A DNA stretch of 64,000 nt from Candidatus Arsenophonus triatominarum (GCF_001640365.1 NZ_LWMI01000012.1:55462-119461); one strand, 5' to 3'. Shown: positions 9,809-19,639, numbered from the stretch's first letter. Program-made: numbers and translations. Notes: generated from the letters alone by a model not told the origin.

Positions 9809-10689
9809 TAGCTAGGCGACTTAATTTTGATCACAAGGTGTGTTATGAGTTATACAATTGATTTTCGACGTAAAGTAATATCTGTAAGGAAAGCCGAAGG
9901 TTTAACAATTCGAGAAACTGCGAAACAATTCCGTATTGGAAAAGCGTCTTTAGTACGTTGGCTTAAACGACCAGAGCCAAAAAATTCAACGCCACGTAAG
10001 AGGAAGCTCGATAAAAATGCTTTAGCAAAAGATGTGGAACAGTATCCAGATGCTTACCAAAAGGAACGGGCAGAGCGATTCGGTGTTTGTAAAAAGACTA
10101 TTTGGCAATCCCTTAAAAAGCTGGGATTAACCTATAAAAAAAACTCTATTCCATCCAAAAACCAACGAAAGCGACAGGCTGGCACATCAGCAAAAAAGAC
10201 AACAGTATGAAAAAAAAGATAAATCTGTTGTTTTTATTGATGAAAGTGGTTTTTCACATGACACTCCACGAACTCACGGCTATTCCCCAAAAGGTCACCG
10301 TTGTTTTGGCCTGAAAAACTGGGGTGCTAAGGGAAGAACAAATGTTATTGGCGCTTTATTGGGAACAACCCTTTTTGCTATCGGATTATTTGATTGCAAT
10401 ATTAATCGTGATGTTTTTTATGTTTGGATCACAAAAATATTGCTCCCAGAACTTCCTGAAAATTCTGTTATTTTTATGGACAACGCTAGCTTTCACAAAG
10501 GTAAGAATATTGAACAGGCAATTATAAACGCAGGACACCAGATAGAATATTTGCCTGTGTATTCACCAGATTTAAATCCTATAGAACATAAATGGTCTCA
10601 AGCTAAACGTAAAAAGATGGAAACAGGATGCACTATCGATGACCTGTTTTTAATACATATGTCGTAATCAAAATTAAGTCGCCTAGCTA
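9809..10689 (+). mobile_element. IS630-family element, copy 3
   Basis: 881 bp with TA on both sides (9807-9808, 10690-10691). The flanks are not contiguous parts of the antirepressor: roughly 50 codons are missing, which points to a deletion by recombination between two neighbouring IS630 copies. Confidence 0.93.
9845..10667 (+). CDS. IS630-family transposase (two frames), copy 3
   Basis: Both frames are open and the A8 shift site is kept. The last residues read LIHMS because CTG is TCG next to the terminal repeat. The catalytic D, D and E motifs are unchanged. Confidence 0.88.
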
Positions 10690-10956
10690 TACTAAAATCT
10701 CGTCAACGAGTGCTTAAAGAGTATGCAATTTCTATCAATATGGCGAAAGAGTTATCAATGGTTGAGCGCAATGAAAAAGGGAAACAGGCCAGACAGTATT
10801 TTATTGAATGTGAAAGAAAAGCATTAGAAGCTGTCAGTCCGGTTGAGATACTAAATGACCCATCAGCGATGAGAGGATTGTTGCTTAATTACACAGAAAA
10901 AGTTATTGCACTTAAACACACAGTCGATGATATGAAACCGCAAGTCGAAGCACTAA

Positions 10957-11148
10957 CACGAGTTTCGCACCAATAAAAAAACGCTCTATTTTTAAGTTTA
11001 ATTCAGCATAATATATAAATAGACAAAATCTTATAAATTAAAAGCAACTTATTGTAATTTAAACAAATTTATACGTTTTAGTAACTTGCAAATTAACCAT
11101 TGCTTTTAAGCCATTTCTGGAATTTTATATGCCTGTGCGAAACTCGTG
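10957..11148 (-). repeat. MITE-A copy 3, with 5-bp target duplication
   Basis: 192 bp in reverse orientation between the two antirepressor domains, flanked by ACTAA on both sides (10952-10956, 11149-11153). Read with the gene it gives the tail RVSHQ-stop. Confidence 0.93.
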
Positions 11149-11442
11149 ACTAAAACGAATCAGCTATTCAGAAGGCTCGCTTTGTATTACTGATGCGGCA
11201 AAATCACTCCAAATGAAACCCAAAGCACTTTTTTCATGGTTACAAGGACATGATTGGATTTATCGGCGTGTTGGTGGAAAAAGTTGGGTTGGCTATCAGG
11301 ATAAAATCAAGCAGGATTTAATCGAGCGTAAAGCGACTGTCGTTGCCAGAAATGACGGTTCGGAAAAGTTAACTGAACAGGTAAGAATTACGCCAAAAGG
11401 ACTTGGAAAATTATCCGTTCTTATTAGTGAATAATACCAAGC

Positions 11443-11471
11443 AAAAAAAAAAGACCAGCGCAAGACTGGCC
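11443..11471 (-). terminator. Terminator-like hairpin, minus strand
   Basis: GGCCAG, a 7-base loop and CTGGTC followed by ten T on the minus strand. It sits just after the antirepressor stop. No minus-strand gene now reads into it, so it may be a relic. Confidence 0.45.
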
Positions 11472-11782
11472 AACACCAGGTAAAATGTTGCTGTTAACAA
11501 ACACACAACGTTAACAATACTACCATAAATAACCTTATGAAAATTAATGTTTTGATCAACATTTACATTCATGTAATCAATAATCGGAGTAATCCTATGA
11601 ATAACATCCACGAATACCGAACAACGTTACATCATGTAAAAGTTGGTATAGCGGTGTCCACTAACAAATAGACATTTACTTAAGGGTCTGCCCCATAACA
11701 TTTTCTAATATTAGCGCCATCCATTAAAAATAATTTTGACTATTTGTTAATGGGTAGCGCTATATATTTAACAGGAGATGAA
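11472..11782. promoter_or_regulatory. Phage intergenic region with an imperfect 15-bp inverted repeat
   Basis: No coding frame is supported. The arms AGCGCCATCCATTAA (11713-11727) and TTAATGGGTAGCGCT (11747-11761) pair at 13 of 15 positions and end 21 bp before the methylase start, overlapping its leader (AGGAGATGAA). This could be an operator or a leader hairpin. Confidence 0.4.
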
Positions 11783-11980
11783 GTGAAGTATGACCTGATA
11801 CTCGCAGACCCACCCTGGCAATACCAAAACAAAGTATCAAACGGTGCAGCAAATAAATCCTAATACTCTTCCCCGCAAATCATATGCCCTGACCTAACAA
11901 AGAACGAAGATAACCATTCGTGGCTTTGCTATTGATTTTTGTGGGGCAATGAAGCGCCTGAAAATAGTGTGAGTTTTTGA
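11783..11980 (+). pseudogene. MT-A70-family adenine methyltransferase fragment (phage type)
   Basis: GTG 11783 follows AGGAGATGAA. The frame reads VKYDLILADPPWQYQNKVSNGAANKS and then TAA. The DPPW catalytic motif and the YDLI.ADPPWQY context are diagnostic of MT-A70-like N6-adenine methylases common in phages. Downstream pieces (PENSV, FLWGNEAP) continue with further stops. Only the first part of the domain is present. Confidence 0.7.
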
Positions 11981-12175
11981 ATGAGGATAGATAAAATGGA
12001 ATAGATTACAACCAGATTCATGGGTTGATATTAAATTTATTATGCAGGACACAGGGTTCGGTAAAACGTTTATTTATGATAGAATTAAAGAAGGTTTACT
12101 TCCCAAAGCTAAGTTAATCCATGGTCGAGCTCGTTGGTTATATTCAGATCATCTTGCCTTTAAAAATAAACTATT
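11981..12175 (+). pseudogene. AlpA-like winged-helix DNA-binding protein fragment
   Basis: After a probable 1-bp insertion near the start (MRIDK then W), the frame reads NRLQPDSWVDIKFIMQDTGF, GKTFIYDRIKEGLLPKAKLI, HGRARWLYSDHL. The pattern (helix-turn-helix, GRARWLYSD wing) resembles AlpA/excisionase-type regulators. The end is cut by ISA copy 1. Confidence 0.6.
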
Positions 12176-12816
12176 CACGAGTTTCGCAATCTCCAAAAAA
12201 GAAGTATAAAGTTCAAAACAAGTAAAAATTAGGATGTTTATATTTTGTCAGTTTATCCATGCATTAAAAATATCTATAAAACATTCTTACAAGTAAGCAG
12301 TGTAAGATGCTCTGGTTTGGCGTTATCAGAAGTAAGCCCATCGCCTTTATCTCATGACACTATTAGTCGATGGCTAAAAAGCAGGTGTTTTCGACCTAAA
12401 GACCTGTGGAGATTAGTTGAAACATCTATACAAAAAAAGCCCTTGTGTACTAATAGCTGACGATACACTAATTGCCAAAACACGTAGTAAAAAAATAGAG
12501 ATGGTCCATTATCAATATTCAGGTAATGAACATGATGCTATTGCTGGCATAGGTTTAGTTAATTTACTTTGGCATAATCTAACAACTGTTGAATCAATTC
12601 CTACTGATTATCGTATTTATGATAAAGATTCTGATGGAAAAACAAAAAACACGCACTTTTCCGAAATGCTCGCTCTTGCTAAAAAAAGAGGGATCATACC
12701 AGAAGCGGTAGTGATAGATGCCTGGTATTCTAGCCTGGATAATCTGAAATCAATTCGCTCTCACGGTTGGGTTTGGGTAACTACGCTGAGAAAAAATCGG
12801 ATTGTTAACCGTAATA

Positions 12817-13695
12817 TAGCTAGGCGACTTAATTTTGATTACAAGGTGTGTTATGAGTTATACAATTGATTTTCGACGTAAAGTAATATCTGTAAGGAAA
12901 GCCGAAGGTTTAACAATTCGAGAAACTGCGAAACAATTCCGTATTGGAAAAGCGTCTTTAGTACGTTGGCTTAAACGACCAGAGCCAAAAAATTCAACGC
13001 CACGTAAGAGGAAGCTCGATAAAAATGCTTTAGCAAAAGATGTGGAACAGTATCCAGATGCTTACCAAAAGGAACGGGCAGAGCGATTCGGTGTTTGTAA
13101 AAAGACTATTGGCAATCCCTTAAAAAGCTGGGATTAACCTATAAAAAAAACTCTATTCCATCCAAAAACCAACGAAAGCGACAGGCTGGCACATCAGCAA
13201 AAAAGACAACAGTATGAAAAAAAAGATAAATCTGTTGTTTTTATTGATGAAAGTGGTTTTTCACATGACACTCCACGAACTCACGGCTATTCCCCAAAAG
13301 GTCACCGTTGTTTTGGCCTGAAAAACTGGGGTGCTAAGGGAAGAACAAATGTTATTGGCGCTTTATTGGGAACAACCCTGTTTGCTATCGGATTATTTGA
13401 TTGCAATATTAATCGTGATGTTTTTTATGTTTGGATCACAAAAATATTGCTCCCAGAACTTCCTGAAAATGCTGTTATTTTTATGGACAACGCTAGCTTT
13501 CACAAAGGTAAGAATATTGAACAGGCAATTATAAACGCAGGACACCAGATAGAATATTTGCCTGTGTATTCACCAGATTTAAATCCTATGAACATAAATG
13601 GTCTCAAGCTAAACGTAAAAAGATGGAAACAGGATGCACTATCGATGACCTGTTTTTAATACATATGCTGTAATCAAAATTAAGTCGCCTAGCTA
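12817..13695 (+). mobile_element. IS630-family element, copy 4 (879 bp, defective)
   Basis: Complete ends with TA duplication (12815-12816, 13696-13697). The element is 2 bp shorter than the others because of two single-base deletions in the coding region. Confidence 0.93.
12853..13671 (+). pseudogene. IS630 transposase with two frameshifts, copy 4
   Basis: A lost T (ACTATTGGCA in place of ACTATTTGGCA, near 13110) truncates orfA. A lost A (CCTATGAAC in place of CCTATAGAAC, near 13589) removes the catalytic Glu in DLNPIE. It also carries two private substitutions, including a Ser-to-Ala change beside the second catalytic Asp. Confidence 0.9.
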
Positions 13696-13912
13696 TATAC
13701 AATTGAACAAGTTAGACATCTCAGAAGAAGGAACCTTAATACACTTACGAGGCTACGGTTGGGTGACTGTTTTCAAATTTACAGCCAAAAACGGCCGTAT
13801 TGATTACATAGTAACAAACAAAAACAATCCCACCCGTCAATACGTCAAATCTATCATGGATGCCCGTTGGTCCGTTGAAGTTTATCATCGAGAAGTTAAA
13901 AAAATTGTGGTA

Positions 13913-14793
13913 TAGCTAGGCGACTTAATTTTGATTACAGCATATGTATTAAAAACAGGTCATCGATAGTGCATCCTGTTTCCATCTTTTTACGTTTAGC
14001 TTGAGACCATTTATGTTCTATAGGATTTAAATCTGGTGAATACACAGGCAAATATTCTATCTGGTGTCCTGCGTTTATAATTGCCTGTTCAATATTCTTA
14101 CCTTTGTGAAAGCTAGCGTTGTCCATAAAAATAACAGAATTTTCAGGAAGTTCTGGGAGCAATATTTTTGTGATCCAAACATAAAAAACATCACGATTAA
14201 TATTGCAATCAAATAATCCGATAGCAAACAGGGTTGTTCCCAATAAAGCGCCAATAACATTTGTTCTTCCCTTAGCACCCCAGTTTTTCAGGCCAAAACA
14301 ACGGTGACCTTTTGGGGAATAGCCGTGAGTTCGTGGAGTGTCATGTGAAAAACCACTTTCATCAATAAAAACAACAGATTTATCTTTTTTTTCATACTGT
14401 TGTCTTTTTTGCTGATGTGCCAGCCTGTCGCTTTCGTTGGTTTTTGGATGGAATAGAGTTTTTTTTATAGGTTAATCCCAGCTTTTTAAGGGATTGCCAA
14501 ATAGTCTTTTTACAAACACCGAATCGCTCTGCCCGTTCCTTTTGGTAAGCATCTGGATACTGTTCCACATCTTTTGCTAAAGCATTTTTATCGAGCTTCC
14601 TCTTACGTGGCGTTGAATTTTTTGGCTCTGGTCGTTTAAGCCAACGTACTAAAGACGCTTTTCCAATACGGAATTGTTTCGCAGTTTCTCGAATTGTTAA
14701 ACCTTCGGCTTTCCTTACAGATATTACTTTACGTCGAAAATCAATTGTATAACTCATAACACACCTTGTAATCAAAATTAAGTCGCCTAGTTA
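13913..14793 (-). mobile_element. IS630-family element, copy 5
   Basis: 881 bp, TA on both sides (13911-13912, 14794-14795), inserted in ISA copy 1. One terminus has a C-to-T change (CCTAGTTA). Confidence 0.93.
13935..14757 (-). CDS. IS630-family transposase (two frames), copy 5
   Basis: Both frames and the A8 shift site are intact, as in the reference copy. The coding part shows no lesion; only the terminal repeat has a mismatch. Confidence 0.88.
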
Positions 14794-14903
14794 TATTGAA
14801 CGCTGTCAGGCTCGCACTAGCCGAGCGCAAAGAAATCATATTTTTCTCGCTATTTCTGCGTGGTTTGAACAACATAAACGTCGTATATCTGAAAAAATAA
14901 CCC

Positions 14904-15095
14904 CACGAGTTTCGCACAGGCATATAAAATTCCAGAAATGGCTTAAAAGCAATGGTTAATTTGCAAGTTACTAAAACGTATAAATTTGTTTAAATTACAA
15001 TAACTTGCTTTTAATTTATAAGATTTTGTCTATTTATATATTATGCTGAATTAAACTGAAAAATAGAGCGTTTTTTTATTGGTGCGAAACTCGTG
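14904..15095 (+). repeat. MITE-A copy 4
   Basis: 192 bp, complete ends, no matching flanks. It joins truncated ISA copy 1 to the thioester-reductase fragment, so a deletion has removed one flank. Confidence 0.9.
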
Positions 15096-15252
15096 TAAGG
15101 CAAACTTAGGGCTTGATGAAAAAACATGGGATTATTTATCGCAAACTGTTGACCATATTTTTCATGCTGGTGCTTTAGTTAATCATGTATTGCCATATCA
15201 ACATTTGTTTGAAACAAATGTGTTACTTTGGAAAGCAAGAAAATATTTTTAG
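15096..15252 (+). pseudogene. Thioester-reductase (SDR, NAD_binding_4) domain fragment
   Basis: An open frame of 52 codons reads [50 protein letters not shown] and a stop. The L.LGL...W..L...VD.I.H.GA.VN...PY..L...NV pattern is typical of the C-terminal reductase domain of NRPS, PKS or carboxylic acid reductases, which release the product as an aldehyde or alcohol. Nothing else of such an enzyme is visible. The upstream part was removed by mobile DNA. It is probably the last trace of a lost secondary-metabolite gene next to the tRNA cluster. Confidence 0.6.
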
Positions 15253-15253
15253 A

Positions 15254-15329
15254 TGGTGGGTCGTACAGGATTTGAACCTGTGACCAATTGATTAAAAGTC
15301 AACTGCTCTACCGACTGAGCTAACGACCC
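15254..15329 (-). tRNA. tRNA-Lys (UUU)
   Basis: 76-nt cloverleaf with GGGTCGT/ACGACCC acceptor stem, encoded CCA and anticodon TTT (GACTTTTAATC). It is the last gene of a four-tRNA cluster read on the minus strand. Confidence 0.97.
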
Positions 15330-15400
15330 ATCTGAATAAACTGGATTATGTTTAGTTAGTAGCAAATAGGATAAACAAAAACTTTATCTAACACTATTAA

Positions 15401-15476
15401 TGGTGGGTCGTACAGGATTCGAACCTGTGACCAATTGATTAAAAGTCAACTGCTCTACCGACTGAGCTAACGACCC
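15401..15476 (-). tRNA. tRNA-Lys (UUU), second copy
   Basis: Nearly identical to the copy at 15254 (T-arm TTCGAA in place of TTCAAA). It has encoded CCA. The cluster order Val-Val-Lys-Lys next to gltX mirrors the E. coli valUXY-lysV locus. Confidence 0.97.
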
Positions 15477-15537
15477 TATTAATAGCAAAACACAGCATAA
15501 ATAATTTAAACAAATAATGCTTTATTTTTTGGATAAA

Positions 15538-15613
15538 TGGTGGGCGATACCAGATTCGAACTGATGACCCCCTCCTTGTAAGGGAGATGCTCTACCATCT
15601 GAGCTAATCGCCC
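15538..15613 (-). tRNA. tRNA-Val (UAC)
   Basis: 76 nt, acceptor GGGCGAT/ATCGCCC, anticodon TAC (CCCTTACAAGG), encoded CCA. It differs from the neighbouring Val gene at a few positions in the D-arm and variable region. Confidence 0.97.
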
Positions 15614-15639
15614 AATCATAACTAAATCATCACAACAAT

Positions 15640-15715
15640 TGGTGGGCGATACCAGATTCGAACTGATGACCTCCTCCTTGTAAGGGAGATGCTCTACCAA
15701 CTGAGCTAATCGCCC
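15640..15715 (-). tRNA. tRNA-Val (UAC), first gene of the cluster
   Basis: 76 nt with anticodon TAC and encoded CCA. It is the promoter-proximal gene of the Val-Val-Lys-Lys unit. Confidence 0.97.
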
Positions 15716-15731
15716 GTCGTGATGGAGGTGC

Positions 15732-15759
15732 ATTATAGGGATAGTTTTGCATGAGTCAA
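15732..15759 (-). promoter_or_regulatory. Stable-RNA promoter of the Val-Val-Lys-Lys cluster
   Basis: On the minus strand TTGACT, a 16-bp spacer and TATAAT, followed by a GC-rich discriminator (GCACCTCC), end 16 bp before the first tRNA. The GC-rich discriminator is typical of stringently controlled tRNA promoters. Confidence 0.8.
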
Positions 15760-16009
15760 CGGTTTTTCTAAGGAAAATATCCGTTCGTTGCAAAATTAAG
15801 CAAGATGCACCAAATATTATCGACGCTAAATAATATTTATTTAAACTTAATTTAGTCTAGCTCCTATCAGTCACGAGTTTCGCAATCTCCAAAAAAGAAG
15901 TATAAATTTAAAAACAAGAAAAAATTAGGGTGTTCATATTTTGTCAGTTTATCCATGCATTAAAAATATTTATAAAACATTCTTACAAGTAAGCAGTGTA
16001 AGATACTCT

Positions 16010-16198
16010 AAGCCTGTTGCTAAATAAGGGCATTAATTAGAATTTATCAAAAAATTAAAAGTTGACTATAAAATAATCACACTTAAAATTGAAAATAATC
16101 CATTTTAGATTAAAAAATAAACCCCTCTCGTGTTTTTGAGGTGTATGTGAGTCGTTTTTGTTTAAAGCAGCGTGAGTTCACTATTTGGCAACAGGCTT
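16010..16198 (+). repeat. MITE-B copy 1, with 3-bp target duplication
   Basis: 189 bp, ends AAGCCTGTTGCTAAATA and inverse AAGCCTGTTGCCAAATAG, flanked by TCT (16007-16009, 16199-16201) inside ISA copy 2. It is non-coding. Its right end resembles the right terminus of the IS5-type element. Confidence 0.85.
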
Positions 16199-16355
16199 TC
16201 TGGTTTGGCGTTATCAGAAGTAAGCCCATCGCATTTATCTCATGACACTATTAGTCGATGGCTAAAAAGTAGATGTTTTCGACCTAAAGACCTATGGCGA
16301 TTAGTTCAACCTTCTATAGACAAAAAAAGCCCTTGCGTACTAATTGCCGATGATA

Positions 16356-17236
16356 TAGCTAGGCGACTTAATTTTGATTACAGCATATGTATTAAAAACA
16401 GGTCATCGATAGTGCATCCTGTTTCCATCTTTTTACGTTTAGCTTGAGACCATTTATGTTCTATAGGATTTAAATCTGGTGAATACACAGGCAAATATTC
16501 TATCTGGTGTCCTGCGTTTATAATTGCCTGTTCAATATTCTTACCTTTGTGAAAGCTAGCGTTGTCCATAAAAATAACAGAATTTTCAGGAAGTTCTGGG
16601 AGCAATATTTTTGTGATCCAAACATAAAAAACATCACGATTAATATTGCAATCAAATAATCCGATAGCAAAAAGGGTTGTTCCCAATAAAGCGCCAATAA
16701 CATTTGTTCTTCCCTTAGCACCCCAGTTTTTCAGGCCAAAACAACGGTGACCTTTTGGGGAATAGCCGTGAGTTCGTGGAGTGTCATGTGAAAAACCACT
16801 TTCATCAATAAAAACAACAGATTTATCTTTTTTTTCATACTGTTGCCTTTTTTGCTGATGTGCCAGCCTGTCGCTTTCGTTGGTTTTTGGATGGAATAGA
16901 GTTTTTTTTATAGGTTAATCCCAGCTTTTTAAGGGATTGCCAAATAGTCTTTTTACAAACACCGAATCGCTCTGCCCGTTCCTTTTGGTAAGCATCTGGA
17001 TACTGTTCCACATCTTTTGCTAAAGCATTTTTATCGAGCTTCCTCTTACGTGGCGTTGAATTTTTTGGCTCTGGTCGTTTAAGCCAACGTACTAAAGACG
17101 CTTTTCCAATACGGAATTGTTTCGCAGTTTCTCGAATTGTTAAACCTTCGGCTTTCCTTATAGATATTACTTTACGTCGAAAATCAATTGTATAACTCAT
17201 AACACACCTTGTAATCAAAATTAAGTCGCCTAGCTA
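16356..17236 (-). mobile_element. IS630-family element, copy 6, at a deletion junction
   Basis: 881 bp with TA on both sides (16354-16355, 17237-17238). The left TA sits in the ADDT codons of the ISA transposase and the right TA in the VKQN codons, about 470 bp apart in intact ISA. Two IS630 copies in the same direction recombining would give this. Confidence 0.93.
16378..17200 (-). CDS. IS630-family transposase (two frames), copy 6
   Basis: Both frames are intact. Private changes are Val-to-Ile in RKVISIRKAEG and Thr-to-Ala near the orfA end. The catalytic motifs are unchanged. Confidence 0.88.
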
Positions 17237-17615
17237 TAAACAAAATTGTGGTATTGAACGCTGTCAGGCTCGCACTAGCCGAGCGCAAAGAAATCATATT
17301 TTTCTCGCTATTTCTGCGTGGTTTGAACAACATAAACGTCGTATATCTGAAAAAATAACCCTTTATCAACAAAATTGGGACGTAATCAAAAATGCTATTA
17401 CTGAGCACATCCGTGTTTTATTAGCGTACGCAAATTAGTTTTGTGCAAAACTCGTGTCAGTATAAGTTAAGCAGTTTTACCATTAAATTAGCAAAATAAA
17501 GTATCATTATCACGCTAACAGCATTGAGCAATTAAGTTGCAGTGATAAAATAACCAACTGTAAATTTATCACTAGACTAGATTCGATATAAAAAAAGATC
17601 ATTAAGGCAATCCTA

Positions 17616-19040
17616 ATGAATAAAATAAAAACCCGTTTTGCACCAAGTCCAACAGGTTATCTTCACGTCGGCGGCGCTCGTACTGCACTCTATTCATGGC
17701 TTTATAGTCGACATAATAACGGAAAGTTTGTCTTACGTATTGAAGACACCGATCTTGAGCGTTCAACACAAGAAGCCATTGACGCCATAATGGATGGAAT
17801 GAACTGGTTAAGTTTAAATTGGGATGAAGGTCCTTACTATCAAACTAAACGCTTCGATCGTTATCATGCCGTTATCGATCAAATGCTTAGCGCAGGGACA
17901 GCTTATCGCTGTTACTGTTCTAAAATACGGTTAGACAATTTACGTGAAGAACAGATGGTTAGAGGCGAAAAACCACGTTACGATGGCTATTGCCGCTCGC
18001 ATGCTCATAACCATACACCGAATGAACCTCACGTAGTGCGCTTTCGCAACCCCCAGCAAGGATCTGTTATTTTTGAAGACCAAATCCGTGGCCCAATTGA
18101 ATTTAGTAATCTTGAGCTAGATGATCTCATTATACGCCGCACCGATGGCTCTCCTACCTATAATTTCTGTGTTGTTATTGATGACTGGGATATGAAAATC
18201 ACCCATGTGATTCGCGGTGAAGATCATATTAATAATACCCCACGGCAAATTAACATATTAACCGCTCTCGGTGCGCCAATACCTGTATATGCGCATGTTT
18301 CAATGATCTTGGGTGATGATGGTAAAAAATTATCTAAGCGTCATGGCGCAGTTTGTGTCATGCAATACCGTGATGACGGTTATCTACCAGAAGCCTTATT
18401 AAACTATTTGGTTCGTCTCGGGTGGTCCCATGGTGATCAAGAAATTTTTAACCGCGAGGAAATGATCAGTTATTTTTCCTTAGATGCAATTAATAAATCC
18501 GCCAGTGCCTTTAATACTGACAAATTATTATGGCTTAATCATCATTATATCAATTCATTACCGGCAGAATATGTTGCTACTCACTTAGCATGGCACATTG
18601 AACAGCAAGGTATTGATACCCAAATTGGGCCAAGCTTAGCAGATTTAGTTAAGCTTCTCGGTGAACGTTGTAAGACCTTAAAAGAAATAGCCGGTTCATG
18701 TCGTTATTTCTATCAGGATTTTGCTACATTCGACGGAGACGCCGCTAAAAAACATTTACGCCCAATAGCGCGCTTACCATTAAAAACCGTACGGGCAAAA
18801 TTGGCGGCTATTAGCAACTGGACATGTGAAAATGTTCATCATGCAATCGAAGCAACGGCTACAGAACTGGAAATTGGGATGGGTAAAGTGGGTATGCCTC
18901 TGCGGGTCGCTGTGACAGGAACAGGCCAATCACCGAGTGTTGATGCCACTGTACATGCTATTGGCCAAAATCGTTCATTAAAACGCATTGATAACGCTTT
19001 GGTTTATATTAATGAGCGTGAAAATAGGGTTAGCAAATAA
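17616..19040 (+). CDS. gltX: Glutamyl-tRNA synthetase
   Basis: The 474-residue product matches class I GluRS of enterobacteria (E. coli 471 aa). The HIGH-type signature is [17 protein letters not shown] near residues 8-24, and the KMSKS-type signature is KKLSKRHGA near 237-245. Zinc-finger cysteines YRCYC and YCRSH are kept. It charges tRNA-Glu for translation and tetrapyrrole synthesis. ATG 17616 follows AAGG at a normal distance. The gene is flanked by the Val/Lys tRNA cluster (divergent) and tRNA-Ala, as in E. coli. ISA copy 2 is inserted only about 160 bp upstream, so the original upstream promoter context may be changed. The frame shows no lesion. Confidence 0.97.
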   Translation: MNKIKTRFAPSPTGYLHVGGARTALYSWLYSRHNNGKFVLRIEDTDLERSTQEAIDAIMDGMNWLSLNWDEGPYYQTKRFDRYHAVIDQMLSAGTAYRCYCSKIRLDNLREEQMVRGEKPRYDGYCRSHAHNHTPNEPHVVRFRNPQQGSVIFEDQIRGPIEFSNLELDDLIIRRTDGSPTYNFCVVIDDWDMKITHVIRGEDHINNTPRQINILTALGAPIPVYAHVSMILGDDGKKLSKRHGAVCVMQYRDDGYLPEALLNYLVRLGWSHGDQEIFNREEMISYFSLDAINKSASAFNTDKLLWLNHHYINSLPAEYVATHLAWHIEQQGIDTQIGPSLADLVKLLGERCKTLKEIAGSCRYFYQDFATFDGDAAKKHLRPIARLPLKTVRAKLAAISNWTCENVHHAIEATATELEIGMGKVGMPLRVAVTGTGQSPSVDATVHAIGQNRSLKRIDNALVYINERENRVSK

Positions 19041-19054
19041 AATTAGCTTAGTAT

Positions 19055-19082
19055 AAAGGCACATTTCACTGTGCCTTTTTTC
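19055..19082 (+). terminator. gltX terminator
   Basis: AAAGGCACA, 6-base loop and TGTGCCTTT form a 9-bp stem followed by a T run, 14 bp after the gltX stop. Confidence 0.9.
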
Positions 19083-19142
19083 TTCACACTAGGCTTTATG
19101 TGCATTTTTTCAACGGTTAAACACTATTTTCCTATTAATCGA

Positions 19143-19171
19143 TTGACAGTCTTATTCAGCTTGCATATTAT
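19143..19171 (+). promoter_or_regulatory. Stable-RNA promoter of tRNA-Ala
   Basis: TTGACA, 17-bp spacer and TATTAT, then a GC-rich discriminator (GCGCCC). It ends 21 bp before the mature tRNA. Confidence 0.85.
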
Positions 19172-19192
19172 GCGCCCAACCGACTTGGTGTA

Positions 19193-19268
<76 letters not shown>

Positions 19269-19292
19269 AATTTTTAATGTTATTTAATAAGA

Positions 19293-19317
19293 TAAGAGGC
19301 CAAAAGTAGGCCTCTTA
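19293..19317 (+). terminator. Hairpin after tRNA-Ala
   Basis: TAAGAGGCC, 7-base loop, GGCCTCTTA: a perfect 9-bp stem followed by an imperfect T-rich tail. It probably ends the tRNA-Ala transcript and also faces the integrase remnant. Confidence 0.75.
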
Positions 19318-19331
19318 ATTCTTATTCTGTG

Positions 19332-19639
19332 TCAAATCTGTGCCACTAGTGACGATGCGTTCAGCGTGTTGCTGCAAAATTGTGTTGAAAGGTGTGCATA
19401 TTTACGTACGGTGTCTGCCTTGCTCCAGCTTCCCAGCTCTTGTAAAACTTATAGTGGGGTTCCTGCCATTATGTGGCGAGTTGCCCATGTGTGACGCAGG
19501 TCATGAAAATGAAAATCTCCCAGCCCAGCTCGATAAACTGCTTTTCGCCATCCTTTAGCACCTGCGTTTTTTATTCTATTCCCTTGATAAGTAAAAACAT
19601 ACTCTCTGTAATGTCCTTGCTGTTCCCGTATTATTGTTA
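19332..19639 (-). pseudogene. Phage tyrosine integrase, C-terminal remnant
   Basis: The minus strand reads YQGNRIKNAGAKGWRKAVYR, FHFHDLRHTWATRHIMAG, TPL-stop-VLQELGSWSK, TVRKYAHLST. The catalytic LRHTW box and the terminal Tyr in KYAHLS are present. A Glu codon has become TAA. The N-terminal two thirds is cut off by IS982 copy 2. The position next to tRNA-Ala fits site-specific integration at the tRNA. Confidence 0.8.

Larger units (their letters stand above)
9748..11434 (+). pseudogene. Phage AntA/AntB-KilAC antirepressor, disrupted
   Basis: The start (ATG 9748 after TGAGGA; MQNLINIETKNINGELIQTV) matches the AntA/AntB N-terminus. IS630 copy 3 follows, then [20 protein letters not shown] and [23 protein letters not shown] copy 3 comes next, then the KilAC domain (SLCITDAAKSL, LFSWLQGHDWIYRRVGG, VRITPKGLGKLSVLI). 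About 50 residues between QTV and the AntA core are missing at the IS630 junction. In phages these proteins relieve repression during induction. The MITE splits the two domains, so the gene is dead. Confidence 0.8.
12176..14903 (+). mobile_element. ISA copy 1 (DDE element with CACGAG ends), right end lost
   Basis: The left end CACGAGTTTCGCAATCTCC matches ISA copies 2 and 3. The interior is opened by IS630 copies 4 and 5 in opposite orientations. The right part stops at AAAAAATAACCC, where MITE-A copy 4 starts, so about 120 bp including the right terminus is missing. Confidence 0.88.
12245..14903 (+). pseudogene. ISA transposase (IS4/IS701-like), disrupted
   Basis: The family reads SHDTISRWLKSRCFRPKDLW, LIADDTLIAKTRSKK (first Asp), VVIDAWYSSLDNLK (second Asp), and ARWSVEVYHREVKQNCGIER with the YHRE..K signature of IS4-type transposases. 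Here a 1-bp deletion near 12432 shifts the frame before the first Asp, two IS630 copies interrupt the gene, and the end is missing. The exact IS family is uncertain. Confidence 0.8.
15941..17438 (+). pseudogene. ISA transposase, disrupted, copy 2
   Basis: The N-terminal part continues across MITE-B to VLIAD at the IS630 boundary. On the other side the gene resumes at KQNCGIERCQARTSRAQRNHI and runs to the C-terminus. Everything between the first Asp and the Glu region is gone. Confidence 0.85.
15872..17456 (+). mobile_element. ISA copy 2, with 5-bp target duplication
   Basis: Both termini are present (CACGAGTTTCGCAATC and inverse CACGAGTTTTGCAC), flanked by TCAGT (15867-15871, 17457-17461) between the tRNA promoter and gltX. 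The interior holds MITE-B copy 1 and IS630 copy 6. About 470 bp of the transposase is missing at the IS630 junction. Confidence 0.92.

Noticed and set aside
13696..13912. IS630 copies 4 and 5 flanking an ISA segment looked like a second composite transposon.
   Set aside because: The outer flanks are contiguous ISA sequence on both sides, so these are two separate insertions in place, not a unit that moved.
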